Below are positions 16,701 to 24,760 of a stretch of 64,000 nt of DNA, piece after piece. Within the stretch, counting starts at the first letter, position 1. Each line of letters begins with the position of its first letter. Source of the DNA: an uncultured Paracoccus sp. Lineage in GTDB: Bacteria > Pseudomonadota > Alphaproteobacteria > Rhodobacterales > Rhodobacteraceae. The position numbers and the translations under genes are program-made. The stretch is taken from positions 1 to 64,000 of the forward strand of contig CAKTBJ010000011.1 of assembly GCA_934533075.1 (NCBI GenBank), read 5' to 3'. The notes beneath the pieces are model-generated. The model ran no database searches. It was not told where the DNA came from and saw nothing but the letters and a program-made list of their open reading frames with translations.

Positions 16701-19236
16701 CGTGGTCTCCGTGCTGACCAACCGCATCGTGGACCTGCAAACCGTGCCGCTGGTCCGGGGCAGCAATACCGTGGCACTGGCCGTCACCGACGACTGGGGC
16801 GCCGGCGCCTATGTGACCGCGCAGGCCATCCGGCCGCTGGAGGGCGATGCCGCCAGCCCCAACCGCGCCCCGGTGCGCCGGCTGGGCCTGGCCTATGCGC
16901 CTGTCGATCCCGGTGCGCGCAAGCTGGATGCCCGCATCGAGGTCGCGGCCGAGTCGCGCCCGCGCGGCACCCTGCCCGTGACCCTGCATCTGGACGGGGT
17001 GGAGGCCGGGCAGACCGCCTTCGCCAGCATCGCCGTTGTGGATCAGGGCATCCTGAACCTGACCGGCTTCAAGTCGCCCGATCCGGCGGGCCATTACTTC
17101 GGCCAGCACCGGCTGGGCGTCGGCCTGCGCGACCTTTACGGGCGGTTGCTGCTGTCCACCGGCGCCGCCGATGGCGCGCTGCGCGAGGGCGGCGATGCGC
17201 AGGGCAGCATGGATGCCTCGGCCCCGCCGCCGACCGAGGTGCTGATGGCGTATTTCTCCGGTCCCGTCACGGTGGGCGAGGATGGCAGCGTCACCGTGGA
17301 CGTGCCCATCCCCGACTTCAACGGCGCGGTGCGGGTGATGGCCGTGGCCTGGACCGAGACCGCCGTGGGGCAGGCCGAGGCCGATGCGGTGATCCGCGAC
17401 CCGGTGGTGCTGATGGTCACGGCGCCGCAATTCCTGGCGCCCGGCGACGAGGCCACCCTGCGGCTGGAGCTGACGCAGACCGAAGGGTCCGGCGAGACCC
17501 GGCTATCGCTGGACGCGGCCGGGTTGGAGGCGGGCAAGCTGCTCGCCTCGGTCACGATGGAACAGGGCGAGGTCCGGCGGCTGGAACTGCCGATCTCGGT
17601 CCCCGAGAGCGCGCCGCTGGGCACGGCGCGGATCGGCTTTGCGATCACGGCGCCCGATGGCAGCCTGCTGACCAAGGACATCGCCATCCCGGTCATGGAC
17701 GGCGCCCCCGAGGTCGTGCGCCGCACCCGCATCACCATCGACGCCGGCACCTCCGAGGTGCTGGACGGCGGCGACAGCGGCGGGCTGCGGGCGGTGTCGC
17801 GCATCCTGCTGACGGCGGGACCGTTCGCCTCGCTGGATACCGGCTCGGTCATCGGCGACCTGTGGCGCTATCCCTATGGCTGCACCGAGCAACTGGCCTC
17901 GGCCGCGCTGCCGCTGATCCGCATGCCGGGGCTGGTGCCGCTGGTCCAGCCCGAGGCCGAGGCGCAAGCCGCGCCGATCGACGTGCAGAAGGGGGTGAAT
18001 ACCGCGATCACCCGCATCCTGGCCCGGCAGAATCCCGATGGCGGCTTTGGCCTGTGGTCGGCGGGCTATGACAGCGACAACTGGCTGGATGCCTATGCCA
18101 CCGACTTCCTGTCGCAGGCGCGGGCCGCCGGCTATGCCGTGCCCGACCGCGCCTTCCAGTCGGCGCTGGAGAACCTGCGCAATACCGTGAACTACGCCAC
18201 CAGCCCCACGGCAGCCGATCAATGGGAGAACGCGAACCTGGCCTATGCCTCGCTGGTGCTGGCGCGCGAGCGCGCGACCTCGGTGGGCGATCTGCGCTAT
18301 TATGCCGACGCGGCGGCCGAGAGCTTCACCACGCCGCTGTCGGCGGCGCAGGTAGGGGCCGCGCTGGCGCTGTATGGCGACACCATCCGCGGCCAGAAGA
18401 TGCTGAACCAGGCGCTGGCCTCGCTGAAGCCGGTGGACGAGCGGACGATGCGCTGGGATTACGGCTCGCAGCTGCGCGACCGCGCCGGGATTCTGGCGCT
18501 GGCGCTGGAGGCGGGGCTGAGGGTGCCCGATCTGGAGGCCGAGGTCCGCACGCTGGCCGGCGTCATCGACCAGCGGCGCAGCCGGGGCTGGGGCCTGTCC
18601 ACGCAGGAATCCGGCGCGCTGGTGCAGCTGGCCTACCGCCTGTCCGCCGCGCCGCCCGACCTGACCGTGGACGGTGCGGCGCTGGCCGAGGTGCTGGTGC
18701 CGCTGGTGCCCGGCGCCGACGTGACGCTGGAGGCCGGGCCGCGCGCGCCGGTGGACGTGACGCTGACCGCCTTCGGCCGGCTGGCGGCGACCGAGCCGGC
18801 GGGCGGCCTCGGCTATACGATCACGCGGGAGTATTTCGACATGGACGGCAATCCGCTGGACGTGGCGAACGTGTCTCTTGGCGCGCGCATGGCGGTGGTG
18901 CTGACCGTCAAGCCGGCGTCGGACAATCCCGGGGGGCGGCTGGTCGTCGATGACCCGCTGCCGGCGGGGTTCGAAATCGACAACCCCAACCTGATCCAGT
19001 CCGGCACCGATGCCGCCGCCTTGTTCGGCGAATCGGCCGACCCGGACATGGCCCAGTTCCTGCGCGAGCGGTTCGTGGCCTCGCTGACCTGGCAGGGGAC
19101 GGAAAGCTTCCGGCTGGTCTATATCGTGCGCGCCGTGCACGAGGGCCGGTTCAGCCATCCGGCGGCGGTGGTCGAAGACATGTATCGCCCGCAATTCCGC
19201 GCCTGGACCGATGCCGGCACGGTCAGCGTCCAGTGA
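13723..19236 (+). CDS. Bacterial alpha-2-macroglobulin with N-terminal PAN/apple-like domain
   Basis: The 1837-residue exported protein has a signal peptide (about 1-30, ending APPALAQ). A cysteine-rich PAN/apple-like segment follows (about 60-100, with DDCVQACLGNPACEAF). Next come repeated macroglobulin beta domains, including a bait-region stretch, and the thioester motif YPYGCTEQ with Cys1387 and Gln1390. The alpha-helical thioester domain comes next (QNPDGGFGLWS is typical), then a C-terminal receptor-like beta domain. Such proteins trap attacking proteases covalently in the periplasm. The following gene, pbpC, repairs peptidoglycan, as in the E. coli yfhM-pbpC pair, so both likely act against breaches of the envelope. 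The ATG 13723 is chosen over the adjacent GTG 13720. A clear ribosome site is not visible. Confidence 0.93.
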   Translation: MRLAGQAGGLKAVAMVLALAGSVLAPPALAQEESPLVPLRRAVLAADTDLPGGDIDKIFDISLDDCVQACLGNPACEAFTYNQRARACFPKAGDPAPSAFLGALSGHVRNAGDLPAAAQARADAAPAIREGDYRAAYQLARQAAVMWPPGNDADPRAAAQSAEAREDWRAAITAIGPLVAQQDEVQDWMTLARLSLKAGDGGQSASAAINAYLRAGDDAQAADALAQLAAAWDSNRGQDSLAVLRLAAGLAESDAITDALARAEERYGMRVQDSEVRADLARPSFCVSFNRALSDSVDYAPYVRLPAGDLTVEAQDSRLCVEGFAHGAEVNVTLRAGLPAADGETLRKDVELSAYVRDRSPSVRFPGRAYVLPATGDRGLEVVTVNAEALELRLSRVSDRNLIATLRDDLFARPLDGWSASWLRDEMATQIWQGEADLAGDAAGSLNREVTTRLGIPDAAGPLEPGVYVLEAQLPGTDENDVDYYADAVPVAVQWFVVSDFGISTLWGADQLTVVVRSLASAGPREGVEVALVSRANAVLATAQADAEGVARFDAAVTRGEGSAAPAMVTVTAWEGEGADRKPADMAFLSLLDPEFDLSDRGVAGMPAPGPIDLFMTTDRGVYRAGEVVHVTALARDGAARAVRDVPLIAVLTRPDGVEAARLRLDPDAAGGYVYDLPIDAFAPRGTWRLEMRAGANTPPLASARILVEDFTPERIDYPLDLPEGMLSSGESLTIDSEARWLFGAPAGELPWEAWLAVKPAFALPAFANYAFGVEEGRTASLDTIGTGVTAEDGSFAVPVDLPAGDSLAEATVRVQVSEGAGRPVERSDTRLVMPDQPILGIRKLFDGNTVAQDSDARFEVIAVAPDMTRAAMPARWVLTRIETDYVWYRSGSRWNWEVVTHRKRVTGGEVEIGADAPAPVSVALDWGQYELRVEPAEPGAGGAAAVTFWSGWAMAGAGSESPDRLSVRLDAANYRAGDTANLTIEAEEDGIAVVSVLTNRIVDLQTVPLVRGSNTVALAVTDDWGAGAYVTAQAIRPLEGDAASPNRAPVRRLGLAYAPVDPGARKLDARIEVAAESRPRGTLPVTLHLDGVEAGQTAFASIAVVDQGILNLTGFKSPDPAGHYFGQHRLGVGLRDLYGRLLLSTGAADGALREGGDAQGSMDASAPPPTEVLMAYFSGPVTVGEDGSVTVDVPIPDFNGAVRVMAVAWTETAVGQAEADAVIRDPVVLMVTAPQFLAPGDEATLRLELTQTEGSGETRLSLDAAGLEAGKLLASVTMEQGEVRRLELPISVPESAPLGTARIGFAITAPDGSLLTKDIAIPVMDGAPEVVRRTRITIDAGTSEVLDGGDSGGLRAVSRILLTAGPFASLDTGSVIGDLWRYPYGCTEQLASAALPLIRMPGLVPLVQPEAEAQAAPIDVQKGVNTAITRILARQNPDGGFGLWSAGYDSDNWLDAYATDFLSQARAAGYAVPDRAFQSALENLRNTVNYATSPTAADQWENANLAYASLVLARERATSVGDLRYYADAAAESFTTPLSAAQVGAALALYGDTIRGQKMLNQALASLKPVDERTMRWDYGSQLRDRAGILALALEAGLRVPDLEAEVRTLAGVIDQRRSRGWGLSTQESGALVQLAYRLSAAPPDLTVDGAALAEVLVPLVPGADVTLEAGPRAPVDVTLTAFGRLAATEPAGGLGYTITREYFDMDGNPLDVANVSLGARMAVVLTVKPASDNPGGRLVVDDPLPAGFEIDNPNLIQSGTDAAALFGESADPDMAQFLRERFVASLTWQGTESFRLVYIVRAVHEGRFSHPAAVVEDMYRPQFRAWTDAGTVSVQ

Positions 19237-21289
19237 CCGCCGCGCCGGCCGCTGGCTGATCGCGCTGACGGTCGCGCTGGGGCTGGCGGCCGGCCTGCGC
19301 GACGCGGGCGAGGCGCGGCTGGACGCCTGGGTGGCGGGGGTCGAGATGCCCTCGCTGGACCCCCCGGTGGGGGTGGAGGTTCTGGCCGGCGACGGCAGCC
19401 TTCTGCGCGCCTTCCAGGTCGGCGCCGGCCGCTGGCGGCTGGCGCCGGGGGCGGTCGATCCGCTGCTGGTGGACATGCTGGTCGGCTGGGAGGATCGTCG
19501 TTTCGAGGACCACCACGGCGTGGACCTGCGCGCGGGCGCGCGGGCGGCCTGGCAGGCGCTGCGGCACGGTCGCATCGTCTCGGGCGCCTCGACCCTGACC
19601 ATGCAGGTCGCGCGACTGCTGGAGGAGGGTCCCACCGGCACGCGCGAGGGCAAGTTGCGGCAGGTCCGGGTGGCGCTGGCGCTGGAGCGGCAGCTGACCA
19701 AGCCGCAGATCCTGGACCTCTATCTGCGGCTGGCGCCTTACGGGGGAAACCTTGAAGGGGTGCGCGCGGCCTCGCTGGCCTGGTTCGGCAAGGAGCCGCG
19801 CCGGCTGTCGCCTTCGGAGGCCGCGCTGCTGGTCGCCCTGCCTCAGGCGCCGGAGGGCCGTCGCCCCGACCGCCACCCCGAGGCCGCGATGGCGGCGCGC
19901 AACCGGGTGCTGGCGCGGGCGGCGGCACTGGGGCTGATCGCGGAGGGCGACCTGCCGGCGCTGATGGCCGAGCCGGTGCCGCGATCCATGCGCGCCTTCC
20001 CCTCGCATGCGCCGCTGCTGGCGGAGCGGCTGCGGCGCGCCCATCCCGGCGTGACCCGCATCCCGACCACCATCGACGCCCGGCTGCAACGGCGGGCCGA
20101 ATTCCTGGCCGGGCGCGCCGCCGGGGCCGGGCCGCAACGGCTGTCGGCGGCGATCGTGGTCGCGGACCACCGCAGCGGGGCGATCCTAGCCTCGGTCGGC
20201 ACCGGCGGCTGGGCACAGGATGCGCGGGCTGGGTTCGTGGACATGACGCGGGCGCTGCGCTCGCCCGGCTCGACGCTGAAGCCCTTCGTCTACGGGCTGG
20301 GCTTCGATGACGGGCTGATCGACCCGGAGACGCTGATCGAGGACACGCCTGCGATCTTCGGCACCTGGCAGCCGCAGAATTTCGACCGGCATTTCCGGGG
20401 CACGGTGACGGTCCGGCAGGCTTTGGAGCTGTCGCTGAACCTGCCGGTGGTGCGGGTGGCCGAGGTGGTCGGCCCGGCGCGGCTGGTGCAGGCGCTGGAG
20501 CGCGCCGGGGTGCGGCTGGAGGTGCAGGGCGGCGTGCCGGGCCTCGCCGTGGTGCTGGGCGGGGCTGGCGTGTCGGCCGAGGGGCTGGCGCAGGGCTATG
20601 CGGCGCTGGCGCGGGGCGGGCAGGGGATCGTGCTGTCGGCCGAGCCGGGCGGCGCCGCGCCGCTGCCGCGGGCGATGTTCCGGCCGGCGGCGGCCTGGCA
20701 GGTGGGCGACATCCTCGCACGGGTGCCGCCGCCGCCGGGGGCGCCTTTGGGGCGGCTGGCCTACAAGACCGGCACCAGCTACGGCAACCGCGACACCTGG
20801 GCGGTGGGCTATGACGGGGCGCATGTCGGTGCGGTCTGGCTGGGGCGCCCGGACGGCACGCCGGTGCCGGGGGCTTTCGGGGCCGATCTGGCAGCGCCGG
20901 TGCTGTTCGACATGTTCGGCGGCCTGCCTGCCGTGCCGCTGCCCCCGCCGCCGCCCGGCGTGCTGCGCCGCCCTAATGCCGCGCTGCCGCCGCCGCTGCG
21001 CCGCTTCGCCTCGCCGGGCACGGTCAGCGCCCCGGCAGAGGCCCGCACCGATCCCCTGCGCCTGACCTTCCCCCCGGACGGCGCGCGGATCGAACTGAAT
21101 GGCAGGCCCTTGATCGCCAAGCTGCGCGGCGGGCTGCCGCCCTATACGCTGCTGCTGGACGGCGCGCCGGTGGTCACGCGGCTGTCGGGGACCGAGGCGG
21201 AACTGCCCGTGCTGGCACCGGGCTTCGCGAAGCTGACGGTGATCGACGCGCGCGGCGCATCGCAGAGCGCCAGCCTGCGGATCGACTGA
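19211..21289 (+). CDS. pbpC: Penicillin-binding protein 1C
   Basis: The 692-residue bifunctional murein synthase has an N-terminal membrane anchor (about 16-31). Its glycosyltransferase domain has catalytic Glu94 in GWEDRRFEDHHGVD and SGASTLTMQVARLL. The transpeptidase domain has Ser354 in SPGSTLKPF, the SLNLP motif and Lys519 in YKTGTSYG. A C-terminal PBP1C-type beta domain of about 90 residues (PPDGARIELNGRPLI onward) completes it. It overlaps the 3' end of the alpha-2-macroglobulin gene by 26 bases in another frame, so the two are co-expressed. All active-site motifs are intact. Confidence 0.95.
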   Translation: MPARSASSDRRAGRWLIALTVALGLAAGLRDAGEARLDAWVAGVEMPSLDPPVGVEVLAGDGSLLRAFQVGAGRWRLAPGAVDPLLVDMLVGWEDRRFEDHHGVDLRAGARAAWQALRHGRIVSGASTLTMQVARLLEEGPTGTREGKLRQVRVALALERQLTKPQILDLYLRLAPYGGNLEGVRAASLAWFGKEPRRLSPSEAALLVALPQAPEGRRPDRHPEAAMAARNRVLARAAALGLIAEGDLPALMAEPVPRSMRAFPSHAPLLAERLRRAHPGVTRIPTTIDARLQRRAEFLAGRAAGAGPQRLSAAIVVADHRSGAILASVGTGGWAQDARAGFVDMTRALRSPGSTLKPFVYGLGFDDGLIDPETLIEDTPAIFGTWQPQNFDRHFRGTVTVRQALELSLNLPVVRVAEVVGPARLVQALERAGVRLEVQGGVPGLAVVLGGAGVSAEGLAQGYAALARGGQGIVLSAEPGGAAPLPRAMFRPAAAWQVGDILARVPPPPGAPLGRLAYKTGTSYGNRDTWAVGYDGAHVGAVWLGRPDGTPVPGAFGADLAAPVLFDMFGGLPAVPLPPPPPGVLRRPNAALPPPLRRFASPGTVSAPAEARTDPLRLTFPPDGARIELNGRPLIAKLRGGLPPYTLLLDGAPVVTRLSGTEAELPVLAPGFAKLTVIDARGASQSASLRID

Positions 21290-21349
21290 GGGCGCTTGTG
21301 CTCCTGCCAAGAGGCATGAACGACCGTGGCCGCGGATTGTGAGGAGAGA

Positions 21350-21372
21350 AGGTTTGCCCTTCAGGCCAAACC
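21350..21372. repeat. AGGTTTGCCC palindrome, copy 1 (imperfect)
   Basis: AGGTTTGCCC-TT-CAGGCCAAACCT is followed by GCGCTGCCGCCCGGCCTTG, the same downstream tag as at 21602. It lies about 60 bp after the pbpC stop codon, so it could also serve as a 3'-end hairpin. Confidence 0.65.
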
Positions 21373-21479
21373 TGCGCTGCCGCCCGGCCTTGCGTGGGGT
21401 GCCGCCTTCGTCCGAAACGCTGCGATCGGCCTCGCCGCACCCTGCGGGACTTCCACCGCCGGTCAAGGGCGCATGGCCC

Positions 21480-21531
21480 GACTTACCCACCCCCTCCGAC
21501 TCCTATGGGGGTCTCCGGGCGTGGATAAGTC
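21480..21531. repeat. DnaA-box-like inverted-repeat element, copy 1
   Basis: A 52-bp element starts GACTTACCCACCCCC and ends GGGCGTGGATAAGTC, so its arms are an imperfect inverted repeat. The right arm read on the other strand is GACTTATCCACGCCC, containing TTATCCACG, one mismatch from the DnaA-box consensus TTATCCACA. Four other copies are at 28532, 39991, 44730 and 44941. Confidence 0.85.
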
Positions 21532-21578
21532 TGCGTGGGCTGGCCGGTCTTGCCCACCGCGCGCGTGGCAAAGGGGGA

Positions 21579-21602
21579 AGGTTTGCCCCGAGGGGCAAAC
21601 CT
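21579..21602. repeat. AGGTTTGCCCC palindrome, copy 2 (perfect)
   Basis: AGGTTTGCCCC, a GA loop and GGGGCAAACCT form perfect 11-bp arms, followed by GCGCTGCCGCCCGGCCTTG and then TCGGGGTGCCGCTTCG. The shared downstream tag shows that it belongs to the same family as the copy at 21350. Confidence 0.8.
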
Positions 21603-22084
21603 GCGCTGCCGCCCGGCCTTGTCGGGGTGCCGCTTCGCTTTCGGCTGAAAGTCTGCAATTGTCCCGGCTGCCCCCTGCATGGTCTGCATGGGCACCGCTG
21701 TTGCCCGGCCCTGCAACGCATTGCGAAACGGCCACCTTGCCATGCGACACCACCGCTTTGCCTTGCGAGGCAGCCCCGGCTCTACGCCGCCCCCCTTTTC
21801 TTCTTTCGGTTAGAAACCTGGAGAGCAGTGCCTGGGGTGCGGGGGCGGCGAGCGCCCCGCCGTGCGGACCCAACAGGGGCCGCACCAATAAGAAAACAAG
21901 GCGTGCACCTGCGCGCTCTGTTTGGCCGCCAACAGGCGGCCTTCCCTACCCACAACTAACAGCGCCGTCGCATTTTGCCGCTGGGGCCGGGCGGCAGCGC
22001 CGGGCTGCCAAGCCCCGAAGGGGCGTTGGCGGGCCGCTCTCGCCTCTCGGGTTGGAAAGCTGCCTGACGAGGAGGCTTTGCCCC

Positions 22085-22483
22085 CTAAAGCCAGTCGCGC
22101 AGGATCGGGATCAGCGGAATATCCGCCGGCGGCATGGGGTAGTCCGCCAGTTTCTCGGCCCGGACCCAGGCCAGCCCCTGGCCCTCGCGCGGGATCACCT
22201 GCCCCTGCCAGCGCCGGCAGGCAAAGAGCGGCATCAGCAGGTGGAAATCCCCATAGGCGTGGCTGGCGAAGGTCAGGGGCGCGAGGCAGGAGGTCCATGT
22301 CTCGATCCCCAGCTCCTCGTGCAGCTCGCGGATCAGGGCGGTTTCGGGGGATTCGCCGGTCTCGACCTTGCCGCCGGGGAATTCCCACAACCCCGCCATC
22401 GCCTTGCCTTCAGGGCGCTGCGCCAGCAGCACCCGCCCGTCCGCGTCGATCAGCGCCACGGCAGCGACGAGGACGATCTTCAC
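22085..22483 (-). CDS. mutT: 8-oxo-dGTP diphosphatase (MutT-type NUDIX hydrolase)
   Basis: The 132-residue protein contains the complete Nudix box GGKVETGESPETALIRELHE followed by ELGIE (residues 38-61), preceded by LLAQRPEGKAMAGLWEFP as in MutT. It hydrolyses oxidised dGTP to keep it out of DNA. The GTG start overlaps the argJ stop by four bases (GTGA), as in many Rhodobacterales where mutT follows argJ. Confidence 0.92.
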   Translation of the reverse strand: MKIVLVAAVALIDADGRVLLAQRPEGKAMAGLWEFPGGKVETGESPETALIRELHEELGIETWTSCLAPLTFASHAYGDFHLLMPLFACRRWQGQVIPREGQGLAWVRAEKLADYPMPPADIPLIPILRDWL

Positions 22484-23718
22484 GAGCGATAATCCGCGTT
22501 GATGTCGATATAGCCATGCGTCAGGTCGCAGGTCCAGACCGTCCGCGCCGCCCCACCAAGCCCCAGATCGACGCCGATCACCAGCTCCTGCCGCTTCATG
22601 TAGGCGGAGGCGGCCTCCTCGGAATAGGCCGGGGCGCGCCAGCCGTTTTCGGCCACGACCAGATCGCCGAAGCGGATGGTCAGGCGGTCGCGGTCGGCCC
22701 GCGCGCCCGACTTGCCCACGGCCATGACGATGCGGCCCCAATTGGCGTCCTCGCCGGCGATGGCGGTCTTGACCAGCGGCGAGTTGGCGATCGCCATCGC
22801 CACCTTGTGCGCGTCCTCCGCCGAGGCCGCGCCCGTCACCTGAACCTCGACGAATTTCGTCGCGCCCTCGCCGTCGCGCACCACCTGCTGCGCCAGGTCC
22901 AGCATGACCCCGTGCAGGGCCTCGGTGAAGGCGGCGGCATTGGCCTCCGTGACCGGCGCGGCGGGCGAGCGCCCCGTCGCCGCCACGATCAGCGCGTCCG
23001 AGGTCGAGGTGTCGCTGTCCACCGTGATCGCGTTGAAGGTGCCGTCCACCTGAGCGGACACGATCTTTTGCAGCAGGTCCGGCGCGATCTGCGCATCGGT
23101 GAAGATATAGACCAGCATCGTCGCCATGTCGGGCGCGATCATGCCGGAGCCTTTGGCGATGCCACTGATGCGGATGGTGCCGCCCTCGGCCGCGATTTCC
23201 GCGCCGGCGCCCTTGGGGAAGGTGTCGGTGGTCATGATCGCCTTCGCGGCCTCGGCGATGGCGCCCCCGTCCAGCCGTGCCACCAGATCGGGCAGGATGG
23301 CGGTGATGCGCTCATGCGGCAGCGGCTCGCCGATGACGCCGGTCGAGGAGGAAAACACCCGCGACGCCGGCAGGCCCAGCGCCGCGCCGACGCCCGCCGT
23401 CACCGCATCGACGGATTCCTGCCCGCGCGCGCCGGTGAAGGCATTGGCATTGCCGCTGTTCACGACGATCGCCGCGCCGCCCTTGCCCGGCCGCAGGGCC
23501 AGCTTGGCCTGATTGTCCAGCACGCAGGCCGCGCGGGTCGAGGATTTCGTGAACGCCCCCGCGATGGCCGTGCCCGCGTCCAGCGCGATCAGGGTCACAT
23601 CGGTGCGGCCCCGATACTTGACCCCCGCCTGACCGGCGGCAAAGCGCACGCCCTCGATCCGGGGCAGGTCGGGAAACCGCGCGGGCGCGAGCGGCGAGAC
23701 GGGAAGGGCCTTGGCCAT
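22480..23718 (-). CDS. argJ: Bifunctional glutamate N-acetyltransferase/amino-acid acetyltransferase
   Basis: The 412-residue protein carries the autoprocessing site KGSGMIAPDMATML, with cleavage expected between Ala199 and Thr200 to give alpha and beta chains; Thr200 is the nucleophile. VVNSGNANAFTG and GEDANWGRI are further family motifs. It recycles the acetyl group in the arginine pathway and may also make N-acetylglutamate. It lies three bases downstream of the PPIase gene and is coupled to mutT. argG at 28.6 kb belongs to the same pathway. Confidence 0.95.
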   Translation of the reverse strand: MAKALPVSPLAPARFPDLPRIEGVRFAAGQAGVKYRGRTDVTLIALDAGTAIAGAFTKSSTRAACVLDNQAKLALRPGKGGAAIVVNSGNANAFTGARGQESVDAVTAGVGAALGLPASRVFSSSTGVIGEPLPHERITAILPDLVARLDGGAIAEAAKAIMTTDTFPKGAGAEIAAEGGTIRISGIAKGSGMIAPDMATMLVYIFTDAQIAPDLLQKIVSAQVDGTFNAITVDSDTSTSDALIVAATGRSPAAPVTEANAAAFTEALHGVMLDLAQQVVRDGEGATKFVEVQVTGAASAEDAHKVAMAIANSPLVKTAIAGEDANWGRIVMAVGKSGARADRDRLTIRFGDLVVAENGWRAPAYSEEAASAYMKRQELVIGVDLGLGGAARTVWTCDLTHGYIDINADYRS

Positions 23719-23721
23719 CGC

Positions 23722-24564
23722 TCAGTTCTCCAGCAGGTCGGTGCGGGTCAGGATGTCGGCGGTGATCTCGGGGTTGCGCACCACCTCGGCGCCGGCCAGC
23801 GCCGCGTCGGCGGCGGCCTCGACGCGCTGGCGGCGGGCATAGGTGGCCAGGTCGTCGCGCACCTCCTCGAAGCTGGGCGGCTCCTGCATGCGGGTCTCGA
23901 TCAATTTCGCGACATGCCAGCCGAAGGGGGATTCGAACGGCGCCGACACCGCCCCCGGCTCCAGCGCCGCCACGGCCTCGGAGAAGGGCTGCACCATCAT
24001 GTCCAGCGAGAACCAGCCCAGATCGCCGCCGTTCTGCGCGGTGGCGTCGGTGGACCGCTCGGCCGCGACCTTGGCGAAATCCTCGCCGTCCTCCAGCGCC
24101 TTGGCGGCGGCCTGCGCGCCCTCCTCGGTCTCCACGAGGATATGGGCGGCGTGATATTCCGTCACCGGCTCGGCATTGCCGAAATGCTCGGCGTAAAGCG
24201 CCTGCAATTCCGCATCCTCCGGTTCCGGCTCGGCCACGCGCTCCAGCGCCGAGGCGGCCATGTAGGCGCGGCGTTGCAGCGCGACGGCGGCGGCGTCGCG
24301 GGCCGAGGGGTCGGCCTCGGCCTGCTGGGCCAGCGCCTCCTGCTGGGCCAGCTGGTCCACGATCAGGTCCAGCACCGCCTGCGGCTCCATCCCGCCGGCC
24401 TGGCCCTGGAAGTTCTCATACAGCGCCAGCACCTCGGCCAGCGTGATCGCGTTGCCGTTCACGGTGGCGACGGTGGTGGCGGCGTCCTGCGCCTGCGCCG
24501 GCAGGGCCAGCAGCAGGGCGGAGAACAGGGCGGCGGGCAGGGATCGGGGCAGGGGATTCGGCAT
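23722..24564 (-). CDS. Periplasmic parvulin-type peptidyl-prolyl cis-trans isomerase
   Basis: The 280-residue protein has a signal peptide (about 1-26, cleavage after LPAQAQ). A SurA-like N-terminal helical region (NGNAITLAEV, VLDLIVDQLAQQEAL) follows, then a parvulin rotamase domain (about 135-225, with EYHAAHILVETEEGA, NGGDLGWF and PFGWHVAKL). It should assist folding of exported proteins. It is the first gene of the PPIase-argJ-mutT operon and diverges from secA, the Sec motor, across a 196-bp promoter gap. A GAGAGG ribosome site precedes the ATG. Confidence 0.9.
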   Translation of the reverse strand: MPNPLPRSLPAALFSALLLALPAQAQDAATTVATVNGNAITLAEVLALYENFQGQAGGMEPQAVLDLIVDQLAQQEALAQQAEADPSARDAAAVALQRRAYMAASALERVAEPEPEDAELQALYAEHFGNAEPVTEYHAAHILVETEEGAQAAAKALEDGEDFAKVAAERSTDATAQNGGDLGWFSLDMMVQPFSEAVAALEPGAVSAPFESPFGWHVAKLIETRMQEPPSFEEVRDDLATYARRQRVEAAADAALAGAEVVRNPEITADILTRTDLLEN

Positions 24565-24760
24565 GGCGGCCTCTCGCTGGCGGATGCAGGCCGCAGGGCT
24601 GCGGGTGCAAAGTTGACAGGGACGCGGGCGAGGCATACATCCGGCGCGAACCGAAAAAGGCATGCCCGCCCCGTTTCGCGCCCGTTGATACGGCAGGACC
24701 GGCGCCGCGGGCAAGTGGGCCTGCTGCCCGCGGCCTTTCAAACGAATGCGAAGGGGCGTG

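Larger units (their letters stand above)
21290..22084. other. 795-bp convergent intergenic region packed with repeats and hairpins
   Basis: The region lies between converging pbpC and mutT. It holds two copies of an AGGTTTGCCC palindrome followed by CGCTGCCGCCCGGCCTTG (21350 and 21579), and one copy of the DnaA-box-like element (21480-21531). It also has two hairpins with the same AACA loop: GTGCGG...CCGCAC at 21862-21885 and GGCCGCC-AACA-GGCGGCC at 21924-21941. A reversed copy of the GGCCGGGCGGCAGCG segment lies near 21988. Open frames through here lack ribosome sites and family similarity, so I call no gene. Confidence 0.7.

Noticed and set aside
13156..17430. A very long minus-strand open frame (over 1400 codons) opposite the alpha-2-macroglobulin gene
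   Set aside because: It is a GC-rich antisense shadow: His/Arg/Gly-rich translation, no ribosome site and no family motifs, while the plus strand has a clear multidomain protein.
21290..22084. Short reading frames on both strands of the pbpC-mutT gap
   Set aside because: They run through repeats and hairpins, are Arg/Pro/Gly-rich and lack ribosome sites.
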